Counted from the first letter of the stretch, positions 22,330-34,328 are shown. The stretch is DNA of 64,000 nucleotides from Lunularia cruciata (GCA_948567375.1 OX419759.1:50879493-50943492), one strand, 5' to 3'. Made by a program: numbers and translations. Notes: generated by a model from the sequence alone, not told the origin.

Positions 22330-22760
22330 CCGCTTACCACCCAAACCAGGAGGATGTACAATCACTCCTTCTAACAACAACATCCGCCACTATCATCTGA
22401 TCATCTCAAACCAAGTATAAGTCTGCTCTGACATATGTCATCTGCAAAGATTATGAATGGTCACTCCAAGCAAGGTATCCACTCTCTTGTGCCACATCAA
22501 ACACTATATCCTTGATGGCATCATGGGTAGCTATCCTCTGTCCTCCATAAGGACATTGTGTCAGATGGACCGCTGTTGCATCTAGTGTAGAACCACACTC
22601 ACAAGTGAGTAACAAAGATGCAAACGGGTGGACCAAACCTAGGTAGAACCTCATCATTGTAGAGGAAGTGGCTAGTGCAAGTCGGAAGGTCCTAATGCAC
22701 AGTCGAGCTAGAATCCAAGACCCTACATCCTTGCCGGAGCAAGAGCAAAGACGGGCTCTA
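22330..22760 (-). pseudogene. C-terminal fragment of a non-LTR retrotransposon with restriction-like endonuclease motifs
   Basis: The minus-strand reading at 22657-22451 has CECGSTLDATAVHLTQC, a C-x-C...H-x3-C knuckle, followed by RIATHDAIKD. After one stop it continues YVRADLYLV, a second stop, then MIVADVVV. The order CCHC knuckle, R..H(D/N)..(R/K)D, then (P/A)D-x12-D matches the C-terminal restriction-like endonuclease of R2/CRE/Utopia-type non-LTR elements. Upstream, RTFRLATSSTMMRFYLGL fits the usual lead-in. Two stops show decay. No reverse transcriptase core was identified upstream, consistent with 5' truncation. Confidence 0.5.
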
Positions 22761-25419
22761 GTGGAATGGACGAGTCAACTAAGAGAGAATGTAGCATATA
22801 CTGACATTGTCGCTCCATCAAGGAAAACTATAAACCTCTGGTCCAATCTGATGATAATAAGCAAAGGATGGAAAGTACTCCCTTGCACGTGGAGATAGAC
22901 CATCTCTTGTTTGCCGCAATAACACCTAGAGAGAAAGGGATCACTCCTCCACCTCGGTCATATAAATCTCCAAAAATAGTCTATCAACAATCACAAAATT
23001 GGAATAAAGTAGGGGTGCCAAGGGAGCACAACGATCCAAACACGATATAAGAGCAATCTACTCCATAGTATAATTAAAATAGAATTGAAATAATGAATGA
23101 GTGCAATAATTTTAGTGTGTGCACTCATCCAAATAAGTGCAAGGTTGGAATTAACCAGGGTTGCACGTAGAAAGCTGTCGTGTAAAGGAACGAGAGTTGA
23201 AAAGTTTGCACTTATCCTGTATATGTTTTCTCTAAAATAACCTCGGGCTTGCAATTGCGGAAGTTGCTCTTATGGAGGTCTCCGACAGAGTACTCGTCCA
23301 GTAAAGCCGGTCGCGACTTTGAGTCGGGACCGGCATGGCAGGTCGCAAAGTAACCTGCCTCTAGAATCCCGATCGACGCTGCTTTATACGTAGGCATCAT
23401 ACGTAATCTTCAATTTGGGTCGTTGTCTCTCTTCTCATCCTTATTTTCCCGTGTCTGGCCAGACCGGCTTTCACCTCTATCCTTAGTCCTCGTGGTGTCC
23501 TTTCCAGATGGATTCCGTTTCTTTTGGAAGAGGAGCCATCCCCAACAGTGGAGTCCACTTCAACTAACCTAGACTGAGTCACTGAAAGCCTTTGTTTGTG
23601 CATGGGTTCCCTCCCTGTCTCGTGGAAGGAAAGACTGCAGTATTTGGGATACTTTGGAGTTACAGCATATACAGTTCATCACTGTATGTACCTTCATCCA
23701 GTGTACAGTACTTTGAAGATCGGTTGTTGTCCAGATCGATCCTTGATAACAGTCCCTCACATGAAGGCAAAACCCTATTAGATTTGGACAACTTGACCTG
23801 ATTTGGTGAATGTTGCGTTTTGTGACGTGAGAGAGAACAGTAAAACTGCAACGGACATAGTTGACACAGTCAATGACATATGAAACGATAGATAAGTAAT
23901 TGAACATGGCTACAGTGTTGTCAAGGTTTTATCACTAATTTAATTAGTGGCGGTTCTTCGAACCAGTCTTCTACCTGTTGTTCTCTGCTCTCCATACAAG
24001 AAACGGTTACAGGATAGTTGAAATCAATGAATCATTGACTTCTCGAGAATGCATCAGCCATTTCAATGTTTTGATTCGATACAGAAGTTGACACATTTCA
24101 TCAGAAATGCCGAACCATGCAAGCGACCCAATAAAGTAGACGGTTCCCTCTGATTGTACATGTAAAGCGGACTTTCCACCAGAAACTATGCGTTCAACTA
24201 TACCAAATTGCAGTGGAATACTCAATTATTCACTGAATACATGGACTTTGAGCATTTACTTGATCAACTTTTGCTGGTTGTACGTCCCATCAACTCTCGC
24301 GGACTTGACACCGATATTTGATTGCCAAGGAAAGAAGCTTGAGTGAAGAATTCCGGCAGCGACCCTTGAAAATTTATCTCTTGTTACGGGCTACTTGACC
24401 TCTTAGACGGTGGTTTTCTTTCCATGGGTTCTCAAGGACGGTTGAACATGCACAAATTCAATTAATTTTTGAAAAAGGAGAAAAGGACGATCAGGCGATT
24501 AGGCAATAATAACAACTGGTAGGCTACTTATTCCCGCTTATTTTGATGTAGCAGAAAGATTTGTTTGTTTTGTTATGAGTAAGTAAAAGAGGATAATGTG
24601 CCCGGAGTCCTTCACAATAATTTACATACGAAAACTAAGTGATAACCGAAGATGATTGAATCATCACCTTGGTAAGGAGAGGTAATGAGAGGAAATCTCT
24701 TCTTGATTAGTCAACAGTTTGGTAAACTTCCGTATATCGTCTCATCCATTTAAAGACCCACATCATGTACACTGGTATTCAGAAAGAGAATACAAACAAT
24801 AATATTTCATCATTTGGAAAAAATATTTGAATACGGACCTTATATCAAGTCCCTAACGATAATATATTTTTTTACAATTGCAATTAAGTTGGAATTAAAT
24901 ATGACATATGACAAGCAAGTATATCGAAGAGGATGGGAATACCTCTAGGGGAAAAATAAAGTTAGACCTTTAGAACATGGAATGGAATAGTATTTGATTA
25001 CTTTTCTAATGCTTGTATTAAATAGTGCTTTTGTAGAGCAATGGATCTAAAGTAAATTAGTATGAAAAGTGATAAAAATAATACTGTCTTGCAAGTTGTC
25101 TCTTTGACTTCTAGACTTGAAAATGTAAAAAACTATGAAGATAATATTCAATACATTTGCTAGATGGGACAAGAACTTATTAAAGAGACAACCTCTCTAC
25201 ATAGTCTTGTAATTGAAGATCATAATAGTCATCACTTGTTATCTATTCAAGAGGATGGATAATCACTTCCCAAAAAATTACATCTTATATGGAATTTTTA
25301 ACCATAATATTAATCAATGTGACTCATTCACTGTTTATTACTTTATCTATCTATCTACCTAATTATTTTTAAAATTGTGCTTTAAGCCATATTCTTTGTA
25401 TGAAAACTCTCCTTCTAGG
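22761..25419. other. Unassigned region, less AT-rich at 23200-24450
   Basis: Several short open frames occur on both strands (for example 23907-23569 minus) but none is recognisable. The stretch 23270-23400 is locally CpG-rich (GGTCGCGAC, CCGGTCGC, CCCGATCG), unlike the CpG-poor retroelements, so it may be host single-copy or less methylated DNA. 24460-25400 is AT-rich and featureless. Confidence 0.35.
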
Positions 25420-25600
25420 TCTAGTACACTCTCTCTTGTGCCATCATAAAATTAGCATTTATGATGATATCTGCATAGCAATCCTTGGACATCTATAAAG
25501 ACAATGAATGATGTGCTTTCATGTTATATCTAAAGATGAGTAACAAAGATGTATGTAGTGGATCAAACCTAAATTAAACCTTAGATATAAACCTTAACCA
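25420..25600 (-). pseudogene. Second, more decayed copy of the RLE-type LINE fragment
   Basis: The bases align by eye with 22480-22650: both share CTCTCTTGTGCCA, a GATGG-like segment, GAGTAACAAAGATG and GG(A/T)CC/CAAACCTA in the same order and spacing. The knuckle cysteines are largely lost. It supports a repeated element rather than a single gene. Confidence 0.4.
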
Positions 25601-25680
25601 ATGTTATTTTAGTGTATGTTAAGTTTGTAGGAAATTCTCTTGAAATGAGGAAGTGAAACCAAAGTGTGAAAGTGTGAGAG

Positions 25681-26121
25681 TGTAAAAGACCAAGGAGAGA
25701 AATAGGAAAATGGAATATCAGAGTGGAAGATCATATTGAAGGACAATCTAGGAAAAGTGAATGAAAGTCCTAATTCCTAGTATGACTTTGGGCTTTGCTA
25801 TTTATAGTGAAGCAATATAAGACTCCTGAGAAACTTCCTTCTCAAAGACACCTTCTTGGAATCCAAGCTAAGCTAGCCAAGAAGCTTCTTTTTAGAAGCT
25901 ACCTACTTGGCATACAAGCTAAACTAGCCATTAACTTGGTGTGAAAATTACCAAATCCTTGGAAGGTATATAGAAGCTTTCCACCAAGAAGCTTTCTAGG
26001 TAATTCTACTTAGAAGTTTCCTAGATAATTCTAGAATATTCTTAGAATTAAAAGCTATATATGGCTTATTTTACTAACTCATTAGCTCTAATAACTTGTC
26101 TACAAACTCCATACTATTACA
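25681..26121 (-). repeat. 3' LTR of minus-strand chromovirus Ty3-C
   Basis: On the plus strand it reads TGTAAAAGACCAAGG...CCATACTATTACA, the reverse complement of the A/B-family LTR. A minus-strand polypurine tract (ATTCCCCCACC) adjoins it at 26122. The left flank is GAGAG; I found no matching duplication at any candidate right end. Confidence 0.88.
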
Positions 26122-27842
26122 TATTCCCCCACCATTAGTTGGTGATGTCTTTTTTGTAATGGAATCTTTGAACTCCTATATGGTTTTTTGTGTTTTTGAA
26201 GATGAGAAAGAGACTCACATTTGGAATTGGGAAAAGGATACCCTTTCCAAAAGACCTTATATTCAATATGTTGTTGGAAACCACATTGGATATCACAATG
26301 TGCAAGTATATGATCAACTTTGTATTCTTCATATCATTCACAAGATGGGAAGAAGAGTGTGATAGATACAAGTTGGAAAGGAAGATGGCTTAGAAACAAT
26401 GGGTTTTAACTCTGGAACATGGAGAAAGGATAAATCTGCATAAGACTAGGAAGTGCAAGTCTATAGGCAATAGGGGTAATGATTTGAGTAATATCAAATG
26501 GATTGATCCAATTAGGAACAAGTTTACAAACTTGGATGACAAGTGGGAGAGGAATGTTACTCGAAGAAAGTATGGCCTTATCACCTAGTTGAAAGGTGAG
26601 ATTAAAAAGATACTTATCAACATATTGCTTTTGTCAATTTTGAGCAATGAGAAGATTAGACTTGGCTTGGTGTAAGGATTAAGATAACATGGACAAGAAG
26701 GTGGAAGTATGAGGAAAATGAGATGACAAGAAAGCAAGAAAGGAATCTAGAATAAGTGGATCTTGCTCAAAATTATGGAAGCAAGAAGAGAATCTGATGA
26801 TTGCCTACTTGGAATTATTGTAGGCAAACTTGGTAGCTAAAGATAAGTATCTTAGTTGGTGTGAATGTTGACAAAGGCAAGAAGCATATCTTCCAAGGTG
26901 CAATTTGTGCATTTGGTTTGCACATCAGTTTGAGGATGATAGGTTGTAGACAAACCAAGCTTTGTGCCAAGTAGCTTAAAGAGTGTGTGACAAAATTTAC
27001 TGATGAATCAAGGATTAAGATTGGAGATGAGAACCCTTGGTATCTTATGGTACTTGAAGATAGTCTCAAAGTGAATCTTGGCTCAAACTGGACCATCAAT
27101 GATATGTGCAGAGGGTGCTAAGTGAATCTACTTGTTAAGGTTATCAACACACATCATAATGGTTGTACGGCCTTGATTTGTCTTGGGCAATGATGTGATG
27201 AGGTTGAGACTTACATATTCTCATTGGGAAAATGGAATGGAAAGTGGTTGAAGTAGTCCGCTTGGTTTTTTGTTGTTATCTTGTTGTATTGGCAACTCTC
27301 ACCAGATCAAACAAACTCTCTAACCTCTTGTGCCATATTTGGTCATCACTATTGACATTAGAGAGTACTCAAGGTTTTTTCCACACCCCACCATGTGACT
27401 AGCAATTGGTATGTTATGGGCTTCTTGAAGCCGCACAAGTTTGAGATCACTCATAGCTAGAACATAGATCCAATTTTCACAAAATAAAAGGAACTCTTTG
27501 AATGAAAAAAATGTTGTGTTCTTTGTTGTCTATTGCAAGATGACTATGCACTAGCTTTGCATACGCTTTGTATAAAAAAGGATCTTGTTGTAAAGTAGTC
27601 TTGAATTCTATATGTACCTTTGAGTTTGTCTACATTGTGATGATTTCTACTATCATTGGAGATTCAAGAAGAATATTCAAATCAGGTCGTTTTGATAAGG
27701 CATCAAGAATGATATAGAGTTTCTATTTGCTATTTGCTAAGTTTATTCTCAAGTTTGATATCAAACAATTGTAATTATTCCTCTCATCAATGATGTTTAC
27801 CCTTCATGTGCTCCAAATGCAAGATTTTCAACAAGGGTTTTT
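26122..27842 (-). pseudogene. pol: Ty3-C integrase and chromodomain relic
   Basis: Read leftward, the RNase H end at 27842 (reverse complement of DHKPLL and the MKSR.H.WEEQL region at 27775-27840) leads through integrase (zinc domain near 27350-27450; DDE core near 26900-27250) to a chromodomain relic next to the LTR. Stops occur throughout. At 27842 the sequence is cut by Ty3-D and resumes at 33390 in register. Confidence 0.82.
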
Positions 27843-28249
27843 TGTCACAATGTGGAGTTTAACGATAAAGTTAATAGGGCTAACAAAGTAGCAAATAAGA
27901 AAAATTAGCCTAGAATATTATAGAAGTATCTAGAAAGCCTTGTGGGAAGCTTCCTAGCTAGCTTAGCTTGCATCCCAAGTAGGTAGCTTCTAGAAGCTTC
28001 CAACTAGCTTAGCTTGCACGCCAAGTAAATGACTTCTAGAAGTAAGCTTCATGAGAAGCTTCCCAATTAACTTGGCTTGTACTCCAAGAAAGCGGCTCAA
28101 GAAAGCTTCTTGAGAAGCTTCTCAAAAGCCTTATAGAATTCTTGTAAATACAAGAGCTGAAGTTCATGCTAGGCATTTGGAGTTTTCTCACTTTCAAGTG
28201 TCCCAATGTGATCTTCCATTCTCCTTGGTCTTGGTCTTGGTCCTTTACA
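27843..28249 (+). repeat. 5' LTR of Ty3-D with heat-shock-like motif
   Basis: It begins TGTCACAATGTGGAGTTTA and ends TCCTTTACA. TTCtaGAAgcTTC at 27988-28000 gives three perfect alternating heat-shock pentamer cores; the 3' LTR keeps the same three near 33123-33135. Confidence 0.88.
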
Positions 28250-28520
28250 TTGGTATCAGAGTAGGAATGGGATGGATGGAATTTATGGACCACCAAATCC
28301 ACTTTTACCAAACCATTGGGACTGTTGTGTCCAAGTTCTACCCAAGCATCATTTCATACAATTCATCACCTCACGCTTTGGACAAGATTTTTTGCATATG
28401 ATCACCATATTTAAGGAGCCCTTGGTGCTTCTGGTTGTAACTTATGGAAAATGGTGGATGTGCTACTTCTACGTGTTAATAAATAAAATAGATTAGGGGT
28501 GGCATGATAGAGTACCAACC

Positions 28521-29309
28521 ATGGTGGCAATGTTTGAGGTTATCATTGCTATGCAGTAACAAATCAAGCACCTTACTTGATTGTTGGATGAACAAGATCA
28601 TTTACGACAAGAGCACGTAGAGAGGGTACCAATTCAAGAAGGAGAAGATTGGATCCAATTCTCTAAACCCAAGGTATTCAAAGCAAAGAATACCAAGAAT
28701 CTCTCGGATGCAATGGAGAATTTAGTGTTTGATTTTGAACATTATTTTGAAGCTACCAATCTTCAAGATGAATAGAAATAGATTCTCTTAGCTTCTAGCC
28801 AATTGGATGTTATAGCAAAACTATGGTGGCAATTCTGAGTGGAGCATGCTAAATGATAAATTTTTGCACCAATCTTGACGTGGGCAGAATTCAAGAGTGC
28901 AATAATTAGTCAATTCCAAGCTATAAGTGCCACCTGAGCTGCATGGGATAAGAGTGCAGAGTTGAAACAAGTTGGCTCTATAAGAAGTTACATCATGCAA
29001 TTCCAAAACACCATCATGCAAATTCCAAATATACTGGAAGGTGAAGCTCTAGATCAATGTGAGGGGCTTGAAGTCAAGAAAAAAAATTAGAGGTAACCAT
29101 GTGAGAGTCACAACACTTGGAGGAAGCCATGCGGTTGGCCAAACATTTTGATTCCTTGGTTCTAACAACTTGGTCTTGACCTTGACCTCCATAGAACCTA
29201 CCAATACACTACACACAGGTAGAGGAGCTAGCAGCAATGGTGGTTGATTTTGTTGTCACTAATTGGAACATTGCATTGTTGAATATCCACTCAAGAATAG
29301 GCGATCTCA
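28521..29309 (+). pseudogene. gag: gag relic of Ty3-D
   Basis: ATGGTGGCAATG at 28521 corresponds to the MAAIP start of copy B. Capsid segments (FSKPKVFKAKN, ENLVFDFEHYFEATNLQDE) are readable at 28581-28775, then stops intervene. The nucleocapsid knuckle is damaged. At the end this copy keeps CGA where A, B and E have the gag TGA, which is why I infer that the ancestral gag ran further. Confidence 0.8.
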
Positions 29310-29384
29310 ATAAGTCACCAAGTTAGAGATTATGGAGCAAAATGATCAAGGAAATGAGGAATCCTTGTAGGAGATTTTGAGCCA

Positions 29385-29760
29385 CATACTAGGAGCTTGA
29401 TTAGTTCCAAGGGGATTGAAGGCTTGACCTATGCAAGTTTGCTTCACTTGCAAGGTATGATATCTAATCGAGGTTGTAAGATTTTGGTTGATTTTGGAAG
29501 TTCAGAAAATTGCATGTCTATACAAGTAGCAAATAAATTTGGTATTCTTATCAAGCTAGTAATTGGAAGTAGATCAATGATGGCGGATGGTAAAAAGGGT
29601 TTTGCATTTTGTACCTCACATCTTGTTACCTTCAAGATTGAGAAGGAGTATTTGGAGTGTATGAGGTTTGTAATGGCACCTCTACACTACAATGTCATTC
29701 AAGGACTACCTTGGCTTGAACATCATAAGGTTCAATTTGATTGGACCTAACGATAAATGC
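29385..29760 (+). pseudogene. pol: Protease relic of Ty3-D
   Basis: An open stretch of 117 codons (29397-29750) matches B protease: [46 protein letters not shown]. The active-site serine is phenylalanine (DFG for DSG), which would abolish activity. It ends at TAA after DWT. Confidence 0.85.
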
Positions 29761-30059
29761 AAGTACTTCACCAAGGTAGGAATTTCCAATTAGGTTTTTT
29801 GGCACCTTTGAGTAAAACACCTAAAAATAGTCAATCCTAAGATGAAAAGTTTGTCAAGAAGGTAACCATAGAGCAAGCCTTGAAGGGAGATGAGTCCCAA
29901 CATAGAAGGTTTGCCAAGAAGGCAGCCATGGAGCAAGCTTTGAAGGGAGATGAGTCCCTAGATGAGAAGTTTGTTAGTGAAGTAGCCATAGAGTAAGCTT
30001 TGGAGGAAGATAAGTCTATTTTCACAATGTGAATCAAGCCGATTGCACAAGGTAAATCT

Positions 30060-30720
30060 GAGGAGTGCCAAGAGCCCCATTAAGCAAAGGTTGATCAGAT
30101 AGTTTGAGAGTTTGTGGACGTGTTTTCAGATGATTTGCCAAAGGGATTACCCTTCTATATTGGTATGCTCTTCAAGATTGAGTTATTGCCAGGGAGTACT
30201 CGAGTGAGTAGACCAATCTATCGGCTTCACCAAAGGAGTTGGAGGAGTTGCAAATAACACTTATAGAGTTGTTGGAGAAGGATCTCATACAACATACTAT
30301 CTCTCCTTGGAGAGCACCGGTACTATTCATTTTGAAGAAGGATGGGGAACTTTGTTTCTATATTGATTACGGTGGGCTCAATAAGCAAACAATGAAGAAT
30401 ACATATCCCTTGCCTTGGATTGATGACTTGCTCGGAGCACAATACTTCTACAAGTTGGAACTTTGCAACATCTATTGGCAAATCCCCATTGATAGGAAGG
30501 ATGTGCAATATACTACCTTTTGCACAAGGTATGGGCATTTTGAGTGGAGAGTTCTACCTTTTGGGCTCACTAATGCTCCAGTAGTCTTCATGGATCAGAT
30601 GCATTGAGAGTGTTGGATGGACTATTGGATTGATACGTGATGGTATTTTAATGATATCTTAAATTTATAGCAAGACAAAGGTAGAACATGTAAATCAACT
30701 GCAAGAAGACCTAAGACAAC
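30060..30720 (+). pseudogene. pol: Reverse transcriptase relic of Ty3-D
   Basis: The 30239-30607 frame encodes LEKDLIQHTISPWRAPVLF, FYIDYGGLNKQT (the motif deleted in B), YWQIPIDRKD and [14 protein letters not shown]. The catalytic strand at about 30635-30665 is frameshifted and has stops, so the aspartate pair is lost. One deletion near 30435 removes the DQLR segment seen in B. Confidence 0.84.
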
Positions 30721-31450
30721 TACGATAATAGAAATTTTACTGCAAGAAGTCAAAGTTTGCCTTTTGGCAGAAGGAAGTTACCTACTTGGGTCACAAGATC
30801 TCCTTGGAGGGGATCAAGATAGAAGAAGAGAAAATCAAGGCTACTATTGATTAGCCTACTCCAAAGGATGCTACAAAAGTACGTGTATTTAATGGATTGG
30901 CCACTTTTTACCAATGGTTCATCCACTATTATGCTCATGTATGGCACCATTGATTGACCTCTTGGGGAAGAACTAAAGTGTTCAGTGGACCACCAAGAAC
31001 AAAGAAGCATTCCAGAAGTTGAAATATACGGTGTCTTCAAGACCCATTCTTCAACCATATGATCCTAAGCTACCTTGTGTGGTTGATTTTGATGCTTCTA
31101 ACCTTGCAATTAGAGCCATGTTGCAACAAGAATTCCCAAATGGACTACATCCCATTGCCTTTTTTTCTTGCCGACTAAATACAGCTAAGAGAAATTACTC
31201 TACTCAAGATTGGGAACAACTTGCAATGGTATATGCCACCAAGGCATGGAGGCATTACCTCTTAAGGAAACAAGTGATCATGCAAATTGATCACAAACCA
31301 TTGTTGTAGACCTTACACTTGGAACACATGAAGAGTCGATATCATCAATGGGAGGAGCAACTCCAATTGTTTGACATCAAACTTGAGTACAAACTAGGTT
31401 GGTTCCATATCATCCTTGATGCCCTATCACAACATCCTGATTTGAAGTCT
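30720..31450 (+). pseudogene. pol: RNase H relic of Ty3-D
   Basis: The frame 31019-31309 reads SSRPILQPYDPKLPCVVDF, DASNLAIRAMLQQEF, EQLAMVYATKAWRHYLL and DHKPLL, then TAG. The catalytic first aspartate region is retained. 31319-31450 continues with MEHMKSRYHQWEEQLQLF. Confidence 0.84.
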
Positions 31451-32978
31451 CTTCCTCTCATCATGGCGGTAATTACAATAGTGTCAATTGATTCCAAGGT
31501 CCAAAATGAGTTTCGATCAGCTCTACAACAAGATCCCTTCTTCCATATGGTACATGGTCATCTTATAGCATACAATAAGGAATACAATAACTTTCTCCTT
31601 CAAGAAAGGCTTTCTATTCAATGAGGACCGGATCTATGTTCCAACCAAAGGTGATCTTTGACTTGTGTGCTTTTAAGAAGCCATGATTTACCAATTTTTG
31701 GTCACATGGGTGTAGACAAGACCTTGGGTACCCTCCAATGGCAATGGTGGGGGCCCATCATGGCATGAGATGTTTGGGAGTTTGTTTGATCATGTGAGAG
31801 TTGCCAATGCAATAAGGCCAATAACCAGAAATAGGGTGGACTCCTTCAACCATTCCCCATTCCATCTACTCATTGGGAACATGTGAGCTTAGATCTCATC
31901 ACCTCCTTTGCCAAGACAAAGCAAGGTCACACAACAATTATGTTGTTTGTGGATAAGCTTAGTAAGCAAATCCATTTGGCACCAATGATTGATACTATAG
32001 ATGCTCCAACCTTGGCGCAAATCTACTTTGATAATGTATTCAAGCATCATGGGATACTATGAATACTCATCTCCTACAGTGATCCTTACTTCATTGAAAA
32101 GGTTTGGCAAGCACTCTTCTAGATACTCGGCACCTAACTTGCTTTTTCCATGGCCTATCATCCTCAAACTGATGGAGAAACTGAACATGAAAATTGCACC
32201 TTGGAAGATATGCTTCATGCTTTCATCAACATTCACCATACCCATTGGGATGAATATCTTGCAGTTGGAGAGTTTGCCTACAATAACTCTAAACAGGCAC
32301 CAGATTCTTTCCATTCTTTCTCAATTTTAGCTAAGACCCACTTGTTCCGGATTCCCTTCTTGCTCCTCCTCCATATCATGTCCCTCATATTTCCACCTTC
32401 TTGACCACCATCTCCCAATCCTTCCAACAAGCCAAATCTCATCTCCTTGTTGCTCAAAATTGGTAGAAAAAATATGTGGATCACCATCATTGTGATGTTA
32501 GCTTTCAAATTGGTGATAAGGCCATGCTCTCCTTAATAACTTCCCTCTCCCTCTTGATACCCAAGTTTGTAAACTTGCTCCTAATTGGATATGACCCTTT
32601 GATGTCACCTAAATTGTCTCTTGTGTTGCTTATTGACTTGCCTTGCCTTTTCATATGGACATCTATCTTGTCTTTCATGTTTCCAAGTTGAAACTTTTTG
32701 TTCCTAACCAATCTTCTTTTTCCTCTTGAGTCCAACCTCCCCTTCCTCCTATCCCTATCAATGATCATGAGGAGTACGAAGTTGATCGTATCCTTGCATC
32801 TGGCCACATTCAACAAGATAGTTGACAACATACAGAGTACAAGGTCATTTGGAAAGAGTATCCCCTTCATGATGCAACATGGGAACATCATTCTCATCTC
32901 TAGAATGCACGACTGGCCATCCAAGAATTTAAAGCTTCATTGACGACGAGGATGTCACCAACTAACGGTGGGGGAATA
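31450..32978 (+). pseudogene. pol: Integrase and chromodomain relic of Ty3-D
   Basis: The zinc domain is near 31690-31820 with stops. The first catalytic segment LDLITS is near 31890. The second catalytic Asp is Tyr (LISYSDP near 32069, for LISDRDP in B). The glutamate segment PQTDGETEHEN is retained at 32150-32200. The chromodomain (EEYEVDRILA near 32770, EYKVIWKEYPLHDATWE near 32836) is fairly well kept. The polypurine tract GGTGGGGGAATA precedes the 3' LTR. Confidence 0.84.
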
Positions 32979-33389
32979 TGTAACAATATGGAGTTTAATG
33001 ACAAAGTTAGTAGAGCTAACGAAGTAGCAAATAAGACAAATTAGCTGAGAATATTCTAGAAGTATCCAAGAAACTTCTTGGAAAGCTTCTCGTCTAGCTT
33101 AGCTTATGCACCAAGTAGGTATCTTCTAGAAGCTTCCAACTAGCTTAGCTTGCCTGCCAAGTAAGCAACTTCTAGAAGGAAGTTTCATGAGAAGCTTCCC
33201 AATTAACTTGGTTGCACTCCAAGAAAGCGGCTCAAGGAATCTTCTTGAGAAGCTTCTCAAGAGCCTTGTATGATCACTATAAATACAAGAGTTGAAGCTC
33301 ATATTAGGCATTCAAAGTTTTTCCACATTCAAGTGTCCCAATGTGATCTTCCATTCTCTTATTTCTCTCCTCGGTCTTGGTCTTTTACA
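32979..33389 (+). repeat. 3' LTR of Ty3-D
   Basis: It runs TGTAACAATATGGAGTTTAATGAC...CGGTCTTTTACA, 411 bp, followed by the TTTTT duplication. Confidence 0.9.
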
Positions 33390-33456
33390 TTTTTGATTGG
33401 TTTCCATGATCATTTTTTTCCCAAAAAGTAATGTCTTTATATCTTTGTGGTATATA
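33390..33456 (-). pseudogene. pol: Ty3-C RNase H fragment between D and solo LTR F1
   Basis: TTGATTGGTTTCCATGATC continues the reverse complement of TDHKPLL/QVIM from the left side of D. It is cut again at 33456 by a solo LTR with ATATA duplications. Confidence 0.78.
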
Positions 33457-34153
33457 TGTAATACTTTGAGAATATGAGACTTGAGAAGAAACATACCATG
33501 AGAAACACACGATTTCACACTCAAACCTCTCATGCCCCAAAGGAGCATCTTCTCTTTATTATAAAGACAAAGAGGATCTCCTCCAAGGAAGCTCCACCCT
33601 TGGATTACTTACTTGGAGGGGTGACATGTCGGTCCTGGTCATATCTAGTTGGTCAAACAAGCTTTGACCGGAGGGAATCTTTTAGAGAATCTTCTTGTAT
33701 GAATCTCAAAATCACATGGGTGAGGTATCATTGGAAAGCTCTCAATGAGACAAAGCAAGGTGGAGGGAAGGCCAGACTTTCCTCCATTGTGGGGAATTTG
33801 CATGTTTTTGCGGCCTAATTTGTCCGCTTTAGGCCTTTGAAATTGCCTTCAAAGATTTCAAGCATATTTTGGTTCCTAATCTATTAGTAGAAGTCCCATT
33901 TTTGTGATACCTCTTTCTGATCTATTCAGTCCATCATGTGTAACATCCTTCTAGATGTTACCAAACCAATTTTCACCTTTCAATCATATGTCTAGCTATT
34001 GGTTCTAAGGTTTTCAAGTCTATTTTGGTTTCTGTCATATTTGTAGATGTATCTTTTGGTAATACTTCTATTTGATCTATTTTGACCATCATGTATAACA
34101 TCATTCCAGATGTTACCAAACCAAATTTTACAGTATTAGCTCTTGGTATTACA
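33457..34153 (+). mobile_element. Solo LTR F1 (family with 8-bp terminal inverted repeats)
   Basis: 697 bp, beginning TGTAATACTT and ending TTGGTATTACA; the termini TGTAATAC and GTATTACA are perfect inverted repeats. Perfect 5-bp duplications ATATA flank it (33452-33456, 34154-34158). There is no coding content and no primer site or polypurine tract. It interrupts the RNase H region of Ty3-C. Confidence 0.85.
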
Positions 34154-34328
34154 ATATACCATTGCAAGTTGTTCTTGATCACAAGTAGAATTATCCTTTT
34201 GTTTTGTTACGTTAACAAGACACAAAGTCAATGTTTGGAAATTATTTTTACAACAAAGTTGTAATAGTAAAGCTAGAAGCATCAAAATCAACTTCATGAG
34301 GTAGTTGAGGATCATAAGGTTAGAGGAT
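34154..34328 (-). pseudogene. pol: Ty3-C RNase H fragment right of F1
   Basis: It reads as the reverse complement of VVDFDASN...(E)RNYS...EQLAMVY, resuming precisely after F1. It ends abruptly at about 34328, where a plus-strand element (K) of the same family starts in mid-gene; see the deletion finding. Confidence 0.75.

Larger units (their letters stand above)
27843..33389 (+). mobile_element. Ty3-D: full-length but decayed chromovirus nested in Ty3-C
   Basis: It has LTRs at 27843-28249 and 32979-33389, a tRNA-Met-type primer site (TGGTATCAGAG at 28251) and gag to chromodomain relics in order. It is flanked by TTTTT on both sides (27838-27842, 33390-33394). Removing D with one TTTTT restores the RNase H reading of Ty3-C. 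It is older than B: the LTRs differ at many positions and the genes carry many stops. Confidence 0.93.

Noticed and set aside
23270-23400. GC-rich palindromic stretch as a tRNA or structured RNA gene
   Set aside because: No cloverleaf arms, no A/B box pair and no terminator could be matched.
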